From: DAOUBA01 sp034432855
Lineage (GTDB): Bacteria; Chloroflexota; Anaerolineae; B4-G1
Direction: 5' to 3'
Length of the DNA: 14,092 nt
Assembly (NCBI GenBank): GCA_034432855.1
Contig: DAOUBA010000012.1
Span: 1-14,092 of the forward strand
Position numbers and translations under genes: made by a program. The first letter of the stretch is position 1. Every line of letters starts with the position of its first letter. Below, piece by piece: positions 6,278-12,809 of the stretch. The notes below the pieces were generated by a model. That model was given only the letters and a program-made list of their open reading frames with translations. It ran no database searches and had not been told where the DNA came from.

Positions 6278-7204
6278 ATGCGTTTTCTGGTCACCGGCGG
6301 GGCGGGTTTTCTCGGCGCGGCGCTGGCGAACCGGCTGGCCCGCGATGGGCATCAGGTGCGCGCGCTCGACGACCTCAGCGCGGGCGATCCGGCCCGGCTG
6401 GACGCGCGCGTGTTGTTCACTCGCGGCGACGTCGCCGACCGTCCGAAATTGTGGACGCTCTTGCAAGACGTGGATTGCGTCTACCACCTGGCGGCTCGCG
6501 TGCTGGTCTCCGAATCCATCCTCTATCCCCGCGAGTACAACGACGTCAACGTCGGCGGCACGGTCAGCGTGATGGAGGCAATGCGCGATGCCGGGGTACG
6601 CCGTGTGGTCTTTACCTCCTCCGGCGCGGTCTATGGCGAGCAGGCCGAGCAGCCGGTGCGCGAGGATCAGGTTCCCAATCCTCAATCCCCCTACGCGGTG
6701 AGCAAACTGGCTGCCGAGTACTACGTTCGTACCATCGGCGCGCTGTGGGGCATCGAGACGGTCATCCTGCGCATCTTTAACGCCTACGGGCCGGGCCAGA
6801 GCCTGCCGCCTTCGCACCCGCCGGTTGTGCCGCGTTTCCTCCATCAGGCGCTGCGCGGTGGATCGCTGGTCATCTTTGGCGGCGGCGGGCAGACGCGCGA
6901 CTTTGTCTATCTGGACGATGTGGTAGAGGCGCTGGTGGCGGCAGCGACCGCGCCTGATGTAGATCGCCGCATCATCAACGTGGGCAGCGGGCACGAGACC
7001 AGCGTCAACGAACTGGCTGCGTTGGTGGCAGAAGCCGTGGGGCGTGAAGTAGAGGTGCTGCGCAGCCCTGCCGAGAGTGGCGGCGTCTCGCGCCTCTGCG
7101 CCGACATCTCGCTCGCACGCCGGCTGTTGGATTATGAGCCGCGTGTGGGCTTGTTGGAAGGGTTGCGTCTGACACTGGAGCAAGACCCGCGCTTTCGCTG
7201 TTGA
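6278..7204 (+). CDS. NAD-dependent nucleotide-sugar epimerase/dehydratase (extended SDR)
   Basis: Predicted 308-residue extended short-chain dehydrogenase of the GalE/WcaG type, acting on UDP- or GDP-sugars for polysaccharide or glycolipid synthesis in the cytoplasm. The NAD-binding GGAGFLG is at residues 7-13 with Asp31-Asp32 at the end of strand 2. The catalytic set is TSSGAVYG (113-120) and YAVSK (Tyr139, Lys143). RIFNAYGPGQ (165-174) and GGGGQTRDFVYLDDV (201-215) are the usual substrate-side motifs. ATG 6278 is supported by GGAG 7 nt upstream and by the strict N-terminal MRFLVTGGAGFLG. The reading frame is open far upstream (5756) but crosses the MFS gene and has no start signal there. 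Specificity (4-epimerase, 4,6-dehydratase or other) cannot be decided from motifs. It heads the plus-strand unit. Confidence 0.93.
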   Translation: MRFLVTGGAGFLGAALANRLARDGHQVRALDDLSAGDPARLDARVLFTRGDVADRPKLWTLLQDVDCVYHLAARVLVSESILYPREYNDVNVGGTVSVMEAMRDAGVRRVVFTSSGAVYGEQAEQPVREDQVPNPQSPYAVSKLAAEYYVRTIGALWGIETVILRIFNAYGPGQSLPPSHPPVVPRFLHQALRGGSLVIFGGGGQTRDFVYLDDVVEALVAAATAPDVDRRIINVGSGHETSVNELAALVAEAVGREVEVLRSPAESGGVSRLCADISLARRLLDYEPRVGLLEGLRLTLEQDPRFRC

Positions 7205-7231
7205 GAACAGAACAACGCAGGTGTGGCTGTG

Positions 7232-7621
7232 ATGGGTAGGCCTCTTGCATTGATCGTTGACGATCACTTCGATTCCGCCTTCATCTTTTCCGAGGCGCTC
7301 AAGTGGGCCGGGTTCAATACAGAGGTCGCCTATTCCGGCGAGGCCGCGCTGGCGCATCTGGCTGCCTCCACGCCAGACCTCGTGGTGTTGGATATGTGCC
7401 TCCCTCGCGTGGCAGGAATGGATATCCTGCGCCGTATCCGCGACGACGCACGGCTGGTCAAGACGCGGGTGATCATTGCCACCGCCGACACCGAAATGGC
7501 CGACGCCCTCGACTACGGCGCAGCCGACGTGGTGCTTGTCAAGCCGATCGGCTTTAGCCAGTTGCGCCAGGTGGCTGCGAGGCTGCTCCCCGTTTTGCAG
7601 GATGCCCCGTGTTCTGGCTAA
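7232..7621 (+). CDS. Stand-alone response-regulator receiver domain (CheY-like)
   Basis: Predicted 129-residue single receiver domain. The acidic pair Asp10-Asp11 (LIVDDHF) binds Mg2+, Asp54 in LVVLDMCLP is the phosphoacceptor, the switch Thr is in IIATADTE, and Lys in LVKPIG completes the set. There is no output domain, so it would signal through protein contact like CheY or Spo0F. No histidine kinase is in the window. ATG 7232 follows AGGTG by 9 nt. GTG 7223 would extend by three residues and cannot be excluded. It lies 27 nt after the epimerase and 4 nt before the glycosylase, so the three are probably cotranscribed. No functional reason for that combination is visible. Confidence 0.9.
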   Translation: MGRPLALIVDDHFDSAFIFSEALKWAGFNTEVAYSGEAALAHLAASTPDLVVLDMCLPRVAGMDILRRIRDDARLVKTRVIIATADTEMADALDYGAADVVLVKPIGFSQLRQVAARLLPVLQDAPCSG

Positions 7622-7625
7622 GAAG

Positions 7626-8216
7626 ATGAACCGCCTGGACCGCGCTTTCTTCGCCCGCGATACGCTCACTGTTGCCCGTGCCCTGCTAGGCCAGCGGCTG
7701 GTGCGACTGCTGGACGGGGAGCGGTTGGCGGGGCACATCGTCGAGGTCGAGGCGTACATCGGTGAGGATGACCTGGCCTCGCACGCCCGCTTCGGACGCA
7801 CCCGACGCAATGCGCCGATGTATGGCCCTCCGGGCCACGCCTACGTCTACTTCATCTACGGGATGCACCACTGCCTTAATGTCGTCACCGACCGGGAAGA
7901 GTTCCCGGCGGCCGTGCTCATCCGCGCACTGGAGCCGTTGGAGGGGAGCGAGATGATGCGGCTGTGGCGCAGAGGCGCGCCGGATGGGCAGTTGACCAAC
8001 GGCCCGGCGCGTTTGTGCCAGGCGCTAGCGATCGACCGGCGTTTCGATGGCGCCGACCTGTGCGCGCCGGATGCACTTCTGTTCATCGAACGGGATGTCC
8101 ATGTGCCCGACGAGGCCGTTATCGCCGGGCCGCGTGTGGGCGTGCGTGGCGATGAGCGGGCGCGGACCGTCCCATGGCGGTTCTATGTGCGGAGCCGGCA
8201 CGCGGTTGCCTTGTAA
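7626..8216 (+). CDS. 3-methyladenine DNA glycosylase, AAG/MPG family
   Basis: Predicted 196-residue monofunctional glycosylase that flips out and removes alkylated purines to start base-excision repair. It shows the AAG-family series HIVEVEAYIGEDDLASHARF (37-56, with the catalytic glutamate and the intercalating-region Tyr44), MYGPPGHAYVYFIYGMHHCL (65-84), AVLIRALEPLEG (96-107) and TNGPARLCQALAID (124-137), all aligning in order with human AAG. Size is normal for the bacterial family. ATG 7626 starts just before RLDRAFFARDTL, the expected N-terminus. An in-frame ATG at 7602 would overlap the receiver gene by 20 nt and add eight residues, and neither has a strong Shine-Dalgarno. It is the last protein gene of the plus-strand unit. 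Confidence 0.93.
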   Translation: MNRLDRAFFARDTLTVARALLGQRLVRLLDGERLAGHIVEVEAYIGEDDLASHARFGRTRRNAPMYGPPGHAYVYFIYGMHHCLNVVTDREEFPAAVLIRALEPLEGSEMMRLWRRGAPDGQLTNGPARLCQALAIDRRFDGADLCAPDALLFIERDVHVPDEAVIAGPRVGVRGDERARTVPWRFYVRSRHAVAL

Positions 8217-8230
8217 GGAAACGCTTCCAG

Positions 8231-8248
8231 CGCCGTCGGTTCACGGCG
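8231..8248 (+). terminator. Weak hairpin after the glycosylase gene
   Basis: CGCCGT (8231-8236), a 6-nt loop, ACGGCG (8243-8248), 15 nt past the stop codon. There is no T tract after it, so it is at best a weak or factor-assisted terminator separating the glycosylase from the tRNA promoter. Confidence 0.35.
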
Positions 8249-8274
8249 GCGCGGTCAATCGGAATTAGATTCGG

Positions 8275-8302
8275 TTGCAGCCTTGCCGTGCTATGGTATA
8301 AT
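8275..8302 (+). promoter_or_regulatory. Promoter of tRNA-Thr, extended -10
   Basis: TTGCAG (8275-8280), 16 nt, TATAAT (8297-8302) preceded by TGG, giving an extended -10. Only 6 nt separate the -10 box from the first tRNA base, so the start point would fall at or very near 8309. Confidence 0.75.
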
Positions 8303-8308
8303 CGAAAT

Positions 8309-8381
8309 GCTGGCGTAGCTCAACCGGCAGAGCAACTGACTTGTAATCAGTAGGTTGTGGGTTCGAGTCCCATCGCCAGCT
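8309..8381 (+). tRNA. tRNA-Thr (anticodon TGT)
   Basis: The 73-nt cloverleaf is complete. The acceptor stem is GCTGGCG (8309-8315) with CGCCAGC (8374-8380) and discriminator T. The D-arm is GCTC/GAGC. The anticodon stem is ACTGA/TCAGT with loop CTTGTAA, so the anticodon TGT reads ACN threonine codons, ACA first. The variable loop is AGGTT. The T-arm is GTGGG/CCCAT with loop TTCGAGT (one G-T pair). CCA is not encoded. The promoter is immediately upstream. No terminator is obvious in the 61 nt before the convergent transglutaminase gene. Confidence 0.96.
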
Positions 8382-8442
8382 CTAGAACTCGAACCACGTG
8401 CCTTCGATGAGCGGCCGGAGAACTGAAGAGGCGGTCTCTGCG

Positions 8443-10863
8443 TTACTCCAACCCGTGATCGGCCAGCCACTGCCTGGCCCGCGCCGTCCACAGGTGGCGA
8501 TGGAGTCTACGCCAGGCGCGTACCGCCTGACGTTGCTCAGGCGGGTACACCGGATGAGGGCCATAGTTCGCCTGCACGTGCAGGTCAACCAGGTAACGCA
8601 CGTCCTCCATGGCGGGCTGCAACCAATCGCCCCACCAGTTCTTCCGCGCCGCATCCACCGCCCACTGAGCGAATGCCGTGGCGAACTCGTAGGGCGTGTC
8701 GCTCGTCCGCATCGGCACGGCCAGCCGCCGCCCCTGCCGCCGCACTCGCCTGTACAGCGTCGCCAGCGCCGCCGCAGGTTCCAGGCGACGCAAGCGCCAG
8801 GCATCGGCAGCCGACCACAAAAAGCCCGCCAGCGCGAGCAAGACAAGCCCGCCCATCCCAATCAGCCACAAGGGCCAGCGCGACGGACGCCACCACGGCA
8901 CGGCGACCGGCTCCGGTACAGCCGCCACCACAGGTGGAGGCGCGGGTGGCTCAGCGCCCTCCCCCAGGGGACGCTCGATGGCCGGACGGCCTGGGGTCGG
9001 CTCGAACTCGATCCAGCCATAGCTGGGGAAATAGACCTCGGCCCAGGCGTGGGCCTGTGCCTCGGTGACGACGTAACGGCCCAGTGAATAATCGTACCAG
9101 CCGCTGGCGTAACCGGCCACGTAGCGGGCCGGCAGGCCCGCCGCCCGTGCTAACACCACCATGGCCGACGCAAAATAGTCGCAGTACCCCTCCCGCAGGT
9201 CGAACAGGAAATAATCCACCATGTCGCGGTCGGGCGGAGGGGTCGGCACGTTGAGCGTATAGGTGAAGCCGCGCAGGTAAGTCTCGATGGCATAGGCGCG
9301 ATCGTAGGGCGTAGGCGCGGCGGCGGTCAATTCGCGCGCCAGCGTCAACACGCGCTCGGGGACCGTGTCGGGCAGGTACAGGTAGCGGCTGCGCACCCAG
9401 TCGGGATAGTCGCTTCCGGCTTCTCGCAGTTCCCGCACGGTAAAGACGGGCTCCAGCGATTCGGCGCGGTAAGTGGTTGCCTCAATCGTGGCGGCAAAGG
9501 CGTCTTCGGGTGAGCGCCAGGCGACGGTATAGTCCTGATCGGCCGTCACCAGCGTCCCGGCGACGTAGAGCAGTCCATCCGGATTGCCCACGATGCGCAC
9601 GTCCTGTTGCAACACCTTGTGCGGCATCGTCACCGTCAGGGTGGGTGTGATCGCCGGCTGTCCCGCCGCGTACTCGATGATGTCCACCCGGCCGGTATAC
9701 CAGCCGGAGGAGTTGTAGAGGTCATACGTGCGGCTGCGCCAGTAGTGGCGAGGAACCCGGGGGAGGTCTCCTTCCAGCCGTCCCCAGTCCTCCGGGGTAA
9801 GCGGCGGTGGGGCGTCGTCGGTCTTGACGAACATCACCAGCCATTGCGTCAGTTCAGCCCCCGAGCCAATCAGGTGGCTGCGCGGCAGGGTCGCTGCGTG
9901 AATCTCGCCGAACGGCGACGGCTCTGCGGTCGGTTGCGGCGGCTGTTCCACTCCCAGCGACTCGGCCAGATCGTCCACCACGTCCCGCTCCCGGCCACGG
10001 AAGAGTTCGACGATCCGGTTCACGGAAAGCGACGGCGCCGCTGCGGCCACCACCATCAGCGCCAATGACAGAAGCGCGACGACTCTGGCCGTGTCGCCCC
10101 CCTGGCTGACGGGGTCAATGCCGACGCCCGTCGCCTTCCAGCGCCGCAGGCGCGCGTCATAAGCCATCAGGGCCAACAGCAGCAACACCATGCCCAACGC
10201 CACGACCATCACGGCGCGGGATTCGACCGCCGCGTAGGAGTAGACAGCCAACAGCAAGGTGACGGCGGGCGCAGTGGCCATCAAGGGACGCCCGAGCCGC
10301 TGGGCAGCCCAGCCAGCCCAGGCACTCACGCCCCAGATGAGCAGAGCCCACATCAGCGCGGCGGCTACCGGGTCGAAGGCCGGTTCACGGGCGATCAGCG
10401 CCCCCAGCCAGCCACCGACGCGGGCCAGCAAGGCAGCAGCCGTGCGCCACATGCTCACCCAGGCGAGCGCAGTCGGCCTCCAGTCCAAGACGGGTAGCAC
10501 CAGCAAGTCGCGGATTTGCCTCAACGAGAGCAACCAGCGCCAGACGTCGCCGGCCACGCCGGCCAGCGCCTGGGTGAGCGCCAGCAGTCTCCCGCCCAAT
10601 CCTCCGACGTGCAGGAACACCCCTCCCAGGCCGAGCGCGGCGATCAGGACGAGCGTGGCCCAGTTGCGCAGGCGCGTCAACGCCAGCGCCCATCCGGCCA
10701 GCAGCCCCAGCGTGGCGACGGTCAACGCCAACGGCGCGTCGAGTTCGCGCGCTGTCTCTGCGATCCCCAGGGCCACGCAGAAGAGCAGCACCAGGAGCAG
10801 CGCCAGCGCCAGCAGTGCGTGCCCCTCGAAGCGGGGAAAAGCCCAGGCCAATACCCGTGTCAC
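8443..10863 (-). CDS. Membrane transglutaminase-like protein with C-terminal DUF4129-like region
   Basis: Predicted 806 residues. The N-terminal 280 or so residues hold about seven to eight membrane helices (roughly 14-36, 44-62, 68-90, 165-190, 196-212, 216-234, 258-278). A long outside region follows, carrying a transglutaminase-like core: DLREGYCDYFASAMVVLARA (Cys561), AHAWAEVYFPSYGW (His605), and WIEFEPTPG, where Glu621 stands in the place usually held by Asp. A Pro-rich linker precedes one more helix (662-684) and a cytoplasmic DUF4129-like tail. This TgpA-like architecture is usual for DUF58-linked proteins. Proteolytic or amidase activity on envelope proteins is possible, but the reaction is not established. 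GTG 10863 overlaps the DUF58 stop by GTGA. The frame open to 11532 is a shadow of DUF58. It converges with the tRNA gene. Confidence 0.88.
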   Translation of the reverse strand: MTRVLAWAFPRFEGHALLALALLLVLLFCVALGIAETARELDAPLALTVATLGLLAGWALALTRLRNWATLVLIAALGLGGVFLHVGGLGGRLLALTQALAGVAGDVWRWLLSLRQIRDLLVLPVLDWRPTALAWVSMWRTAAALLARVGGWLGALIAREPAFDPVAAALMWALLIWGVSAWAGWAAQRLGRPLMATAPAVTLLLAVYSYAAVESRAVMVVALGMVLLLLALMAYDARLRRWKATGVGIDPVSQGGDTARVVALLSLALMVVAAAAPSLSVNRIVELFRGRERDVVDDLAESLGVEQPPQPTAEPSPFGEIHAATLPRSHLIGSGAELTQWLVMFVKTDDAPPPLTPEDWGRLEGDLPRVPRHYWRSRTYDLYNSSGWYTGRVDIIEYAAGQPAITPTLTVTMPHKVLQQDVRIVGNPDGLLYVAGTLVTADQDYTVAWRSPEDAFAATIEATTYRAESLEPVFTVRELREAGSDYPDWVRSRYLYLPDTVPERVLTLARELTAAAPTPYDRAYAIETYLRGFTYTLNVPTPPPDRDMVDYFLFDLREGYCDYFASAMVVLARAAGLPARYVAGYASGWYDYSLGRYVVTEAQAHAWAEVYFPSYGWIEFEPTPGRPAIERPLGEGAEPPAPPPVVAAVPEPVAVPWWRPSRWPLWLIGMGGLVLLALAGFLWSAADAWRLRRLEPAAALATLYRRVRRQGRRLAVPMRTSDTPYEFATAFAQWAVDAARKNWWGDWLQPAMEDVRYLVDLHVQANYGPHPVYPPEQRQAVRAWRRLHRHLWTARARQWLADHGLE

Positions 10864-12176
10864 GCCAGCACCCTCCAGGCGAGATCGGGAGCACGCCGGA
10901 CCGGGATCGCCCGGCCGGTATCGAGAACCTGCCACTCCCATTGCTCCTGCCAGACGTGCTGGACTCGGGAGCGGTTGAGCAGATCGGGAGTGATGACGTA
11001 GCAGAGCGCCCCCAGGCCCGAGAGGAAATCGAGCGCCGGGCTCACGTCGCCGCTCCCGCCGAAAGCAGCCGGGTCGAGCAACAGCACCGTGAGCGCGACC
11101 CCCCGCCGTTGCAGCGGGACCAGCGCCTCGATCCAATCGCTGCTCACGTTGGGCGTGATGACGATCAGGCTGGCCTCCTGACCCAGCGCAGGCCGCAATT
11201 GTGCCAGCAGGTCGGTGAGCGGGCGCGTGCCAGGAGAGACCAGCGCCAGGTTGTGCAGGATCTCCCAACGTTGCAGGTCCCCCCGTTGCGGCGGGCGCCA
11301 GACCAGGTCGCGGCCGTGCATCACGAGTCCCACAGCCCGCTGCAACCGCAGCCCGCGGTCGGCGAGCGACGCCGCCAGGATCACGCCGTGCTCCTCGGTC
11401 GCGTCGTCGCCCTCGCCCGCCTGGACGCGCTGCTCGACGTCCAGCAGGATCCACCAATCGCCGGCGGGGGTGCCGTCGAAGAGCCGCACGTAGAGCGCAT
11501 CGTGGCGTGCGGAGGTACGCCAGTGGACCCAACGCAGGCTATCGCCGGGGACGTATTCCCGCACGCTGGCCGCGCTGACCGTGCGCTCGCGGGCATCCAG
11601 GCGCGGCCGCCCCTCGCCCGAGCGTGTCCCGGGCGATACCCAGATGGTCGGCAATGAAAGGACGGGTGGCAACACCAGGAAGGGCAAGGAGCCCGGGTAG
11701 TGCAGGCTCACCGTGAACAGGCCAAAGGGGTCGCCGGTCAAGAGAGTAGTCGGGCCCAGGGTAAACAGCCCGCGGCGACTGCAAACGGCCCATCCGCTCC
11801 ATTTCCGTGTATGGCGGGCCGCCACTCCGGTCGTCCAGCCAGGCAGATACCCCGGCACTGTGGAGTGGTCAACGATCTCGGCCCACAGGGCGGGGAGCGG
11901 CGCGTCGTTGGTCAACGTGAAACGTTCTTCCAGCCGGTCCCCCACCTGTGCCCAGCCCAGGCGCATCTCGCGGGTGAACCTGAGCCTGCGCGCCAGGAGG
12001 ACGGCCCAGACGAAGGCGATCAGCCACGCGCCGCCCAGCCCCACCAGGAAGACGACCCAACCCGTGTAGGGGCTGATGAGTTGCAGCACCAGCAGCAGGC
12101 CCACTGCTGCAGGTAAGGCCCAGGTGTTGAGCCTGATGGTGAAGCGAGGTTTTCGTTTCAGAATCCTGGGGCGCAT
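10860..12176 (-). CDS. DUF58 domain protein, membrane-anchored
   Basis: Predicted 438 residues: two membrane helices (about 18-35 and 41-62), then a beta-rich region, and the DUF58 signature VREYVPGDSLRWVHWRTSAR (205-224). After it comes a vWA-like strand WWILLDVEQR in which the metal-site pattern D-x-S-x-S is not kept. Such proteins are usually encoded with a MoxR ATPase and a transglutaminase-like membrane protein and are thought to act in envelope assembly. Here only the transglutaminase partner is present downstream. The Shine-Dalgarno decides the start: GAGGA lies 6 nt before ATG 12176, whereas the first possible ATG (12182) would have it directly adjacent. No clear promoter is seen in the 120 nt upstream. 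Confidence 0.88.
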   Translation of the reverse strand: MRPRILKRKPRFTIRLNTWALPAAVGLLLVLQLISPYTGWVVFLVGLGGAWLIAFVWAVLLARRLRFTREMRLGWAQVGDRLEERFTLTNDAPLPALWAEIVDHSTVPGYLPGWTTGVAARHTRKWSGWAVCSRRGLFTLGPTTLLTGDPFGLFTVSLHYPGSLPFLVLPPVLSLPTIWVSPGTRSGEGRPRLDARERTVSAASVREYVPGDSLRWVHWRTSARHDALYVRLFDGTPAGDWWILLDVEQRVQAGEGDDATEEHGVILAASLADRGLRLQRAVGLVMHGRDLVWRPPQRGDLQRWEILHNLALVSPGTRPLTDLLAQLRPALGQEASLIVITPNVSSDWIEALVPLQRRGVALTVLLLDPAAFGGSGDVSPALDFLSGLGALCYVITPDLLNRSRVQHVWQEQWEWQVLDTGRAIPVRRAPDLAWRVLA

Positions 12177-12223
12177 GCCCATTCCTCAAAACCGTGCGGC
12201 CTGCCGACCAGTGAATTCACCGG

Positions 12224-12291
12224 CCGATCTAGGGGAAGGTTCATCTTCGCCCCAAAATCGGTTTACACTTTGAGCTGTCTTGAAAAATCGG
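12224..12291 (-). promoter_or_regulatory. Leader hairpin and repeated CCGATTTT box upstream of DUF58
   Basis: CCGAT (12224-12228) pairs with ATCGG (12257-12261). Inside lie GGGG/CCCC and AAG/CTT, forming an interrupted hairpin 48 nt before the DUF58 start. On the minus strand CCGATTTT occurs twice, at 12261-12254 and 12291-12284, 30 nt apart (about three helical turns). Either could serve control of the DUF58 unit. No matching -35/-10 pair is seen, so this is a weak call. Confidence 0.3.
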
Positions 12292-12312
12292 CTGCCCGTA
12301 TCTGCGCCTGCC

Positions 12313-12362
12313 GCCTGGCGATAAATCGCCAGGCTACGGGTGCAACGCCCGCTAAAGCGGGC
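12313..12362. repeat. Paired short palindromes (REP-like intergenic element)
   Basis: A perfect 10-bp palindrome pair GCCTGGCGAT-AA-ATCGCCAGGC (12313-12334) is followed after 12 nt by a 7-bp pair GCCCGCT-AA-AGCGGGC (12347-12362). Both have a 2-nt AA spacer. Two-hairpin elements of this kind are, from memory, dispersed between genes in several Chloroflexota-like genomes. They would make cruciforms or tight RNA hairpins. There is no coding sequence here. Confidence 0.75.
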
Positions 12363-12414
12363 TTCTATGTTGTCGCTTTTGTCAAGCTCCTGGTTACAGG
12401 CGCACAGACAGACC

Positions 12415-12437
12415 CGGCCCTTGCGGGCCGTTTTCTT
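12415..12437 (+). terminator. Rho-independent-type terminator, orphan on plus strand
   Basis: CGGCCC (12415-12420), loop TTGC, GGGCCG (12425-12430), then TTTTCTT. It fits an intrinsic terminator on the plus strand, but no plus-strand gene precedes it. The same stem read on the minus strand has a GCAA tetraloop and no T tract. Confidence 0.45.
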
Positions 12438-12763
12438 CCCTGAACCCCCGGCGTGACGACAAGCGCGAACTCCCCGCTTGCTTGGGCCTCTCGCCGCCTT
12501 ACCGCCGGTGCTGACCTCCCGCGTTCGGCTTATCCCGCTCTGAACTCGCTTCTATCCGTGCCGGTTCGACGACCGGACACCCCATACTGTATTCGCCCAG
12601 GGGAAGGCTCCCCTTCGTGAGCGGCTCCATCTAACGGTCGGTCCCTTGCGGCAACCCGCCCGCGCAACGGCACGCTCACGACCGGCCCGGCATGAGAACC
12701 CCATAGCGGTGTGCAGTCCGCCCCCCGTCTCCGGGAATCAAGACCGACCTGGTCGCCGTTTGA

Positions 12764-12801
12764 GGCGGGCAGGGCGCGCCAGGTTTTGCGCCCTGCCCGC
12801 C
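12764..12801 (-). terminator. 14-bp perfect hairpin just 3' of the transposase
   Basis: GGCGGGCAGGGCGC (12764-12777) pairs perfectly with GCGCCCTGCCCGCC (12788-12801) around a 10-nt loop. It starts 8 nt past the transposase stop codon on the minus strand. The very stable GC-rich stem lacks a T tract. It may stop transcription, protect the mRNA 3' end, or be part of an IS-encoded RNA. Confidence 0.6.
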
Positions 12802-12809
12802 GTCCGCTC

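Larger units (their letters stand above)
12363..12809 (-). other. Gene-free, palindrome-rich stretch 3' of the IS110 transposase; possible structured RNA
   Basis: This 447-bp stretch has no credible reading frame but several complementary pairs. On the minus strand CGGCCC-GCAA-GGGCCG (12430-12415) is a stem closed by a GNRA tetraloop. CCGGT/ACCGG lies at 12561-12576, GAAGG/CCTTC at 12603-12616, an 8-bp pair CGTGAGCG (12616-12623) with CGCTCACG (12673-12680) encloses 49 nt, and a 14-bp pair lies at 12764-12801. It follows the transposase in the same direction. In IS1111-type members of the IS110 family the guide RNA lies 3' of the transposase, so this may be such an RNA. No guide-target match can be shown here. 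It may equally be host intergenic DNA. Confidence 0.4.

Noticed and set aside
6260..7810. Long minus-strand frame of 516 residues
   Set aside because: It lies antiparallel to three recognised plus-strand genes, and the product has no family pattern and a composition typical of GC-rich antisense frames.
8309..8381. tRNA used as a phage or island attachment site
   Set aside because: No repeat of the tRNA 3' end and no integrase gene occur in the window.
10864..11532. Extension of the transglutaminase-like frame to 1029 residues
   Set aside because: This part reads the DUF58 gene in another frame. The GTG at 10863 and the membrane-helix start fit the family.
12602..12680. Group II intron or other ribozyme core
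   Set aside because: There are stems, but no domain V-like hairpin or reverse transcriptase is visible, so the label is not supported.
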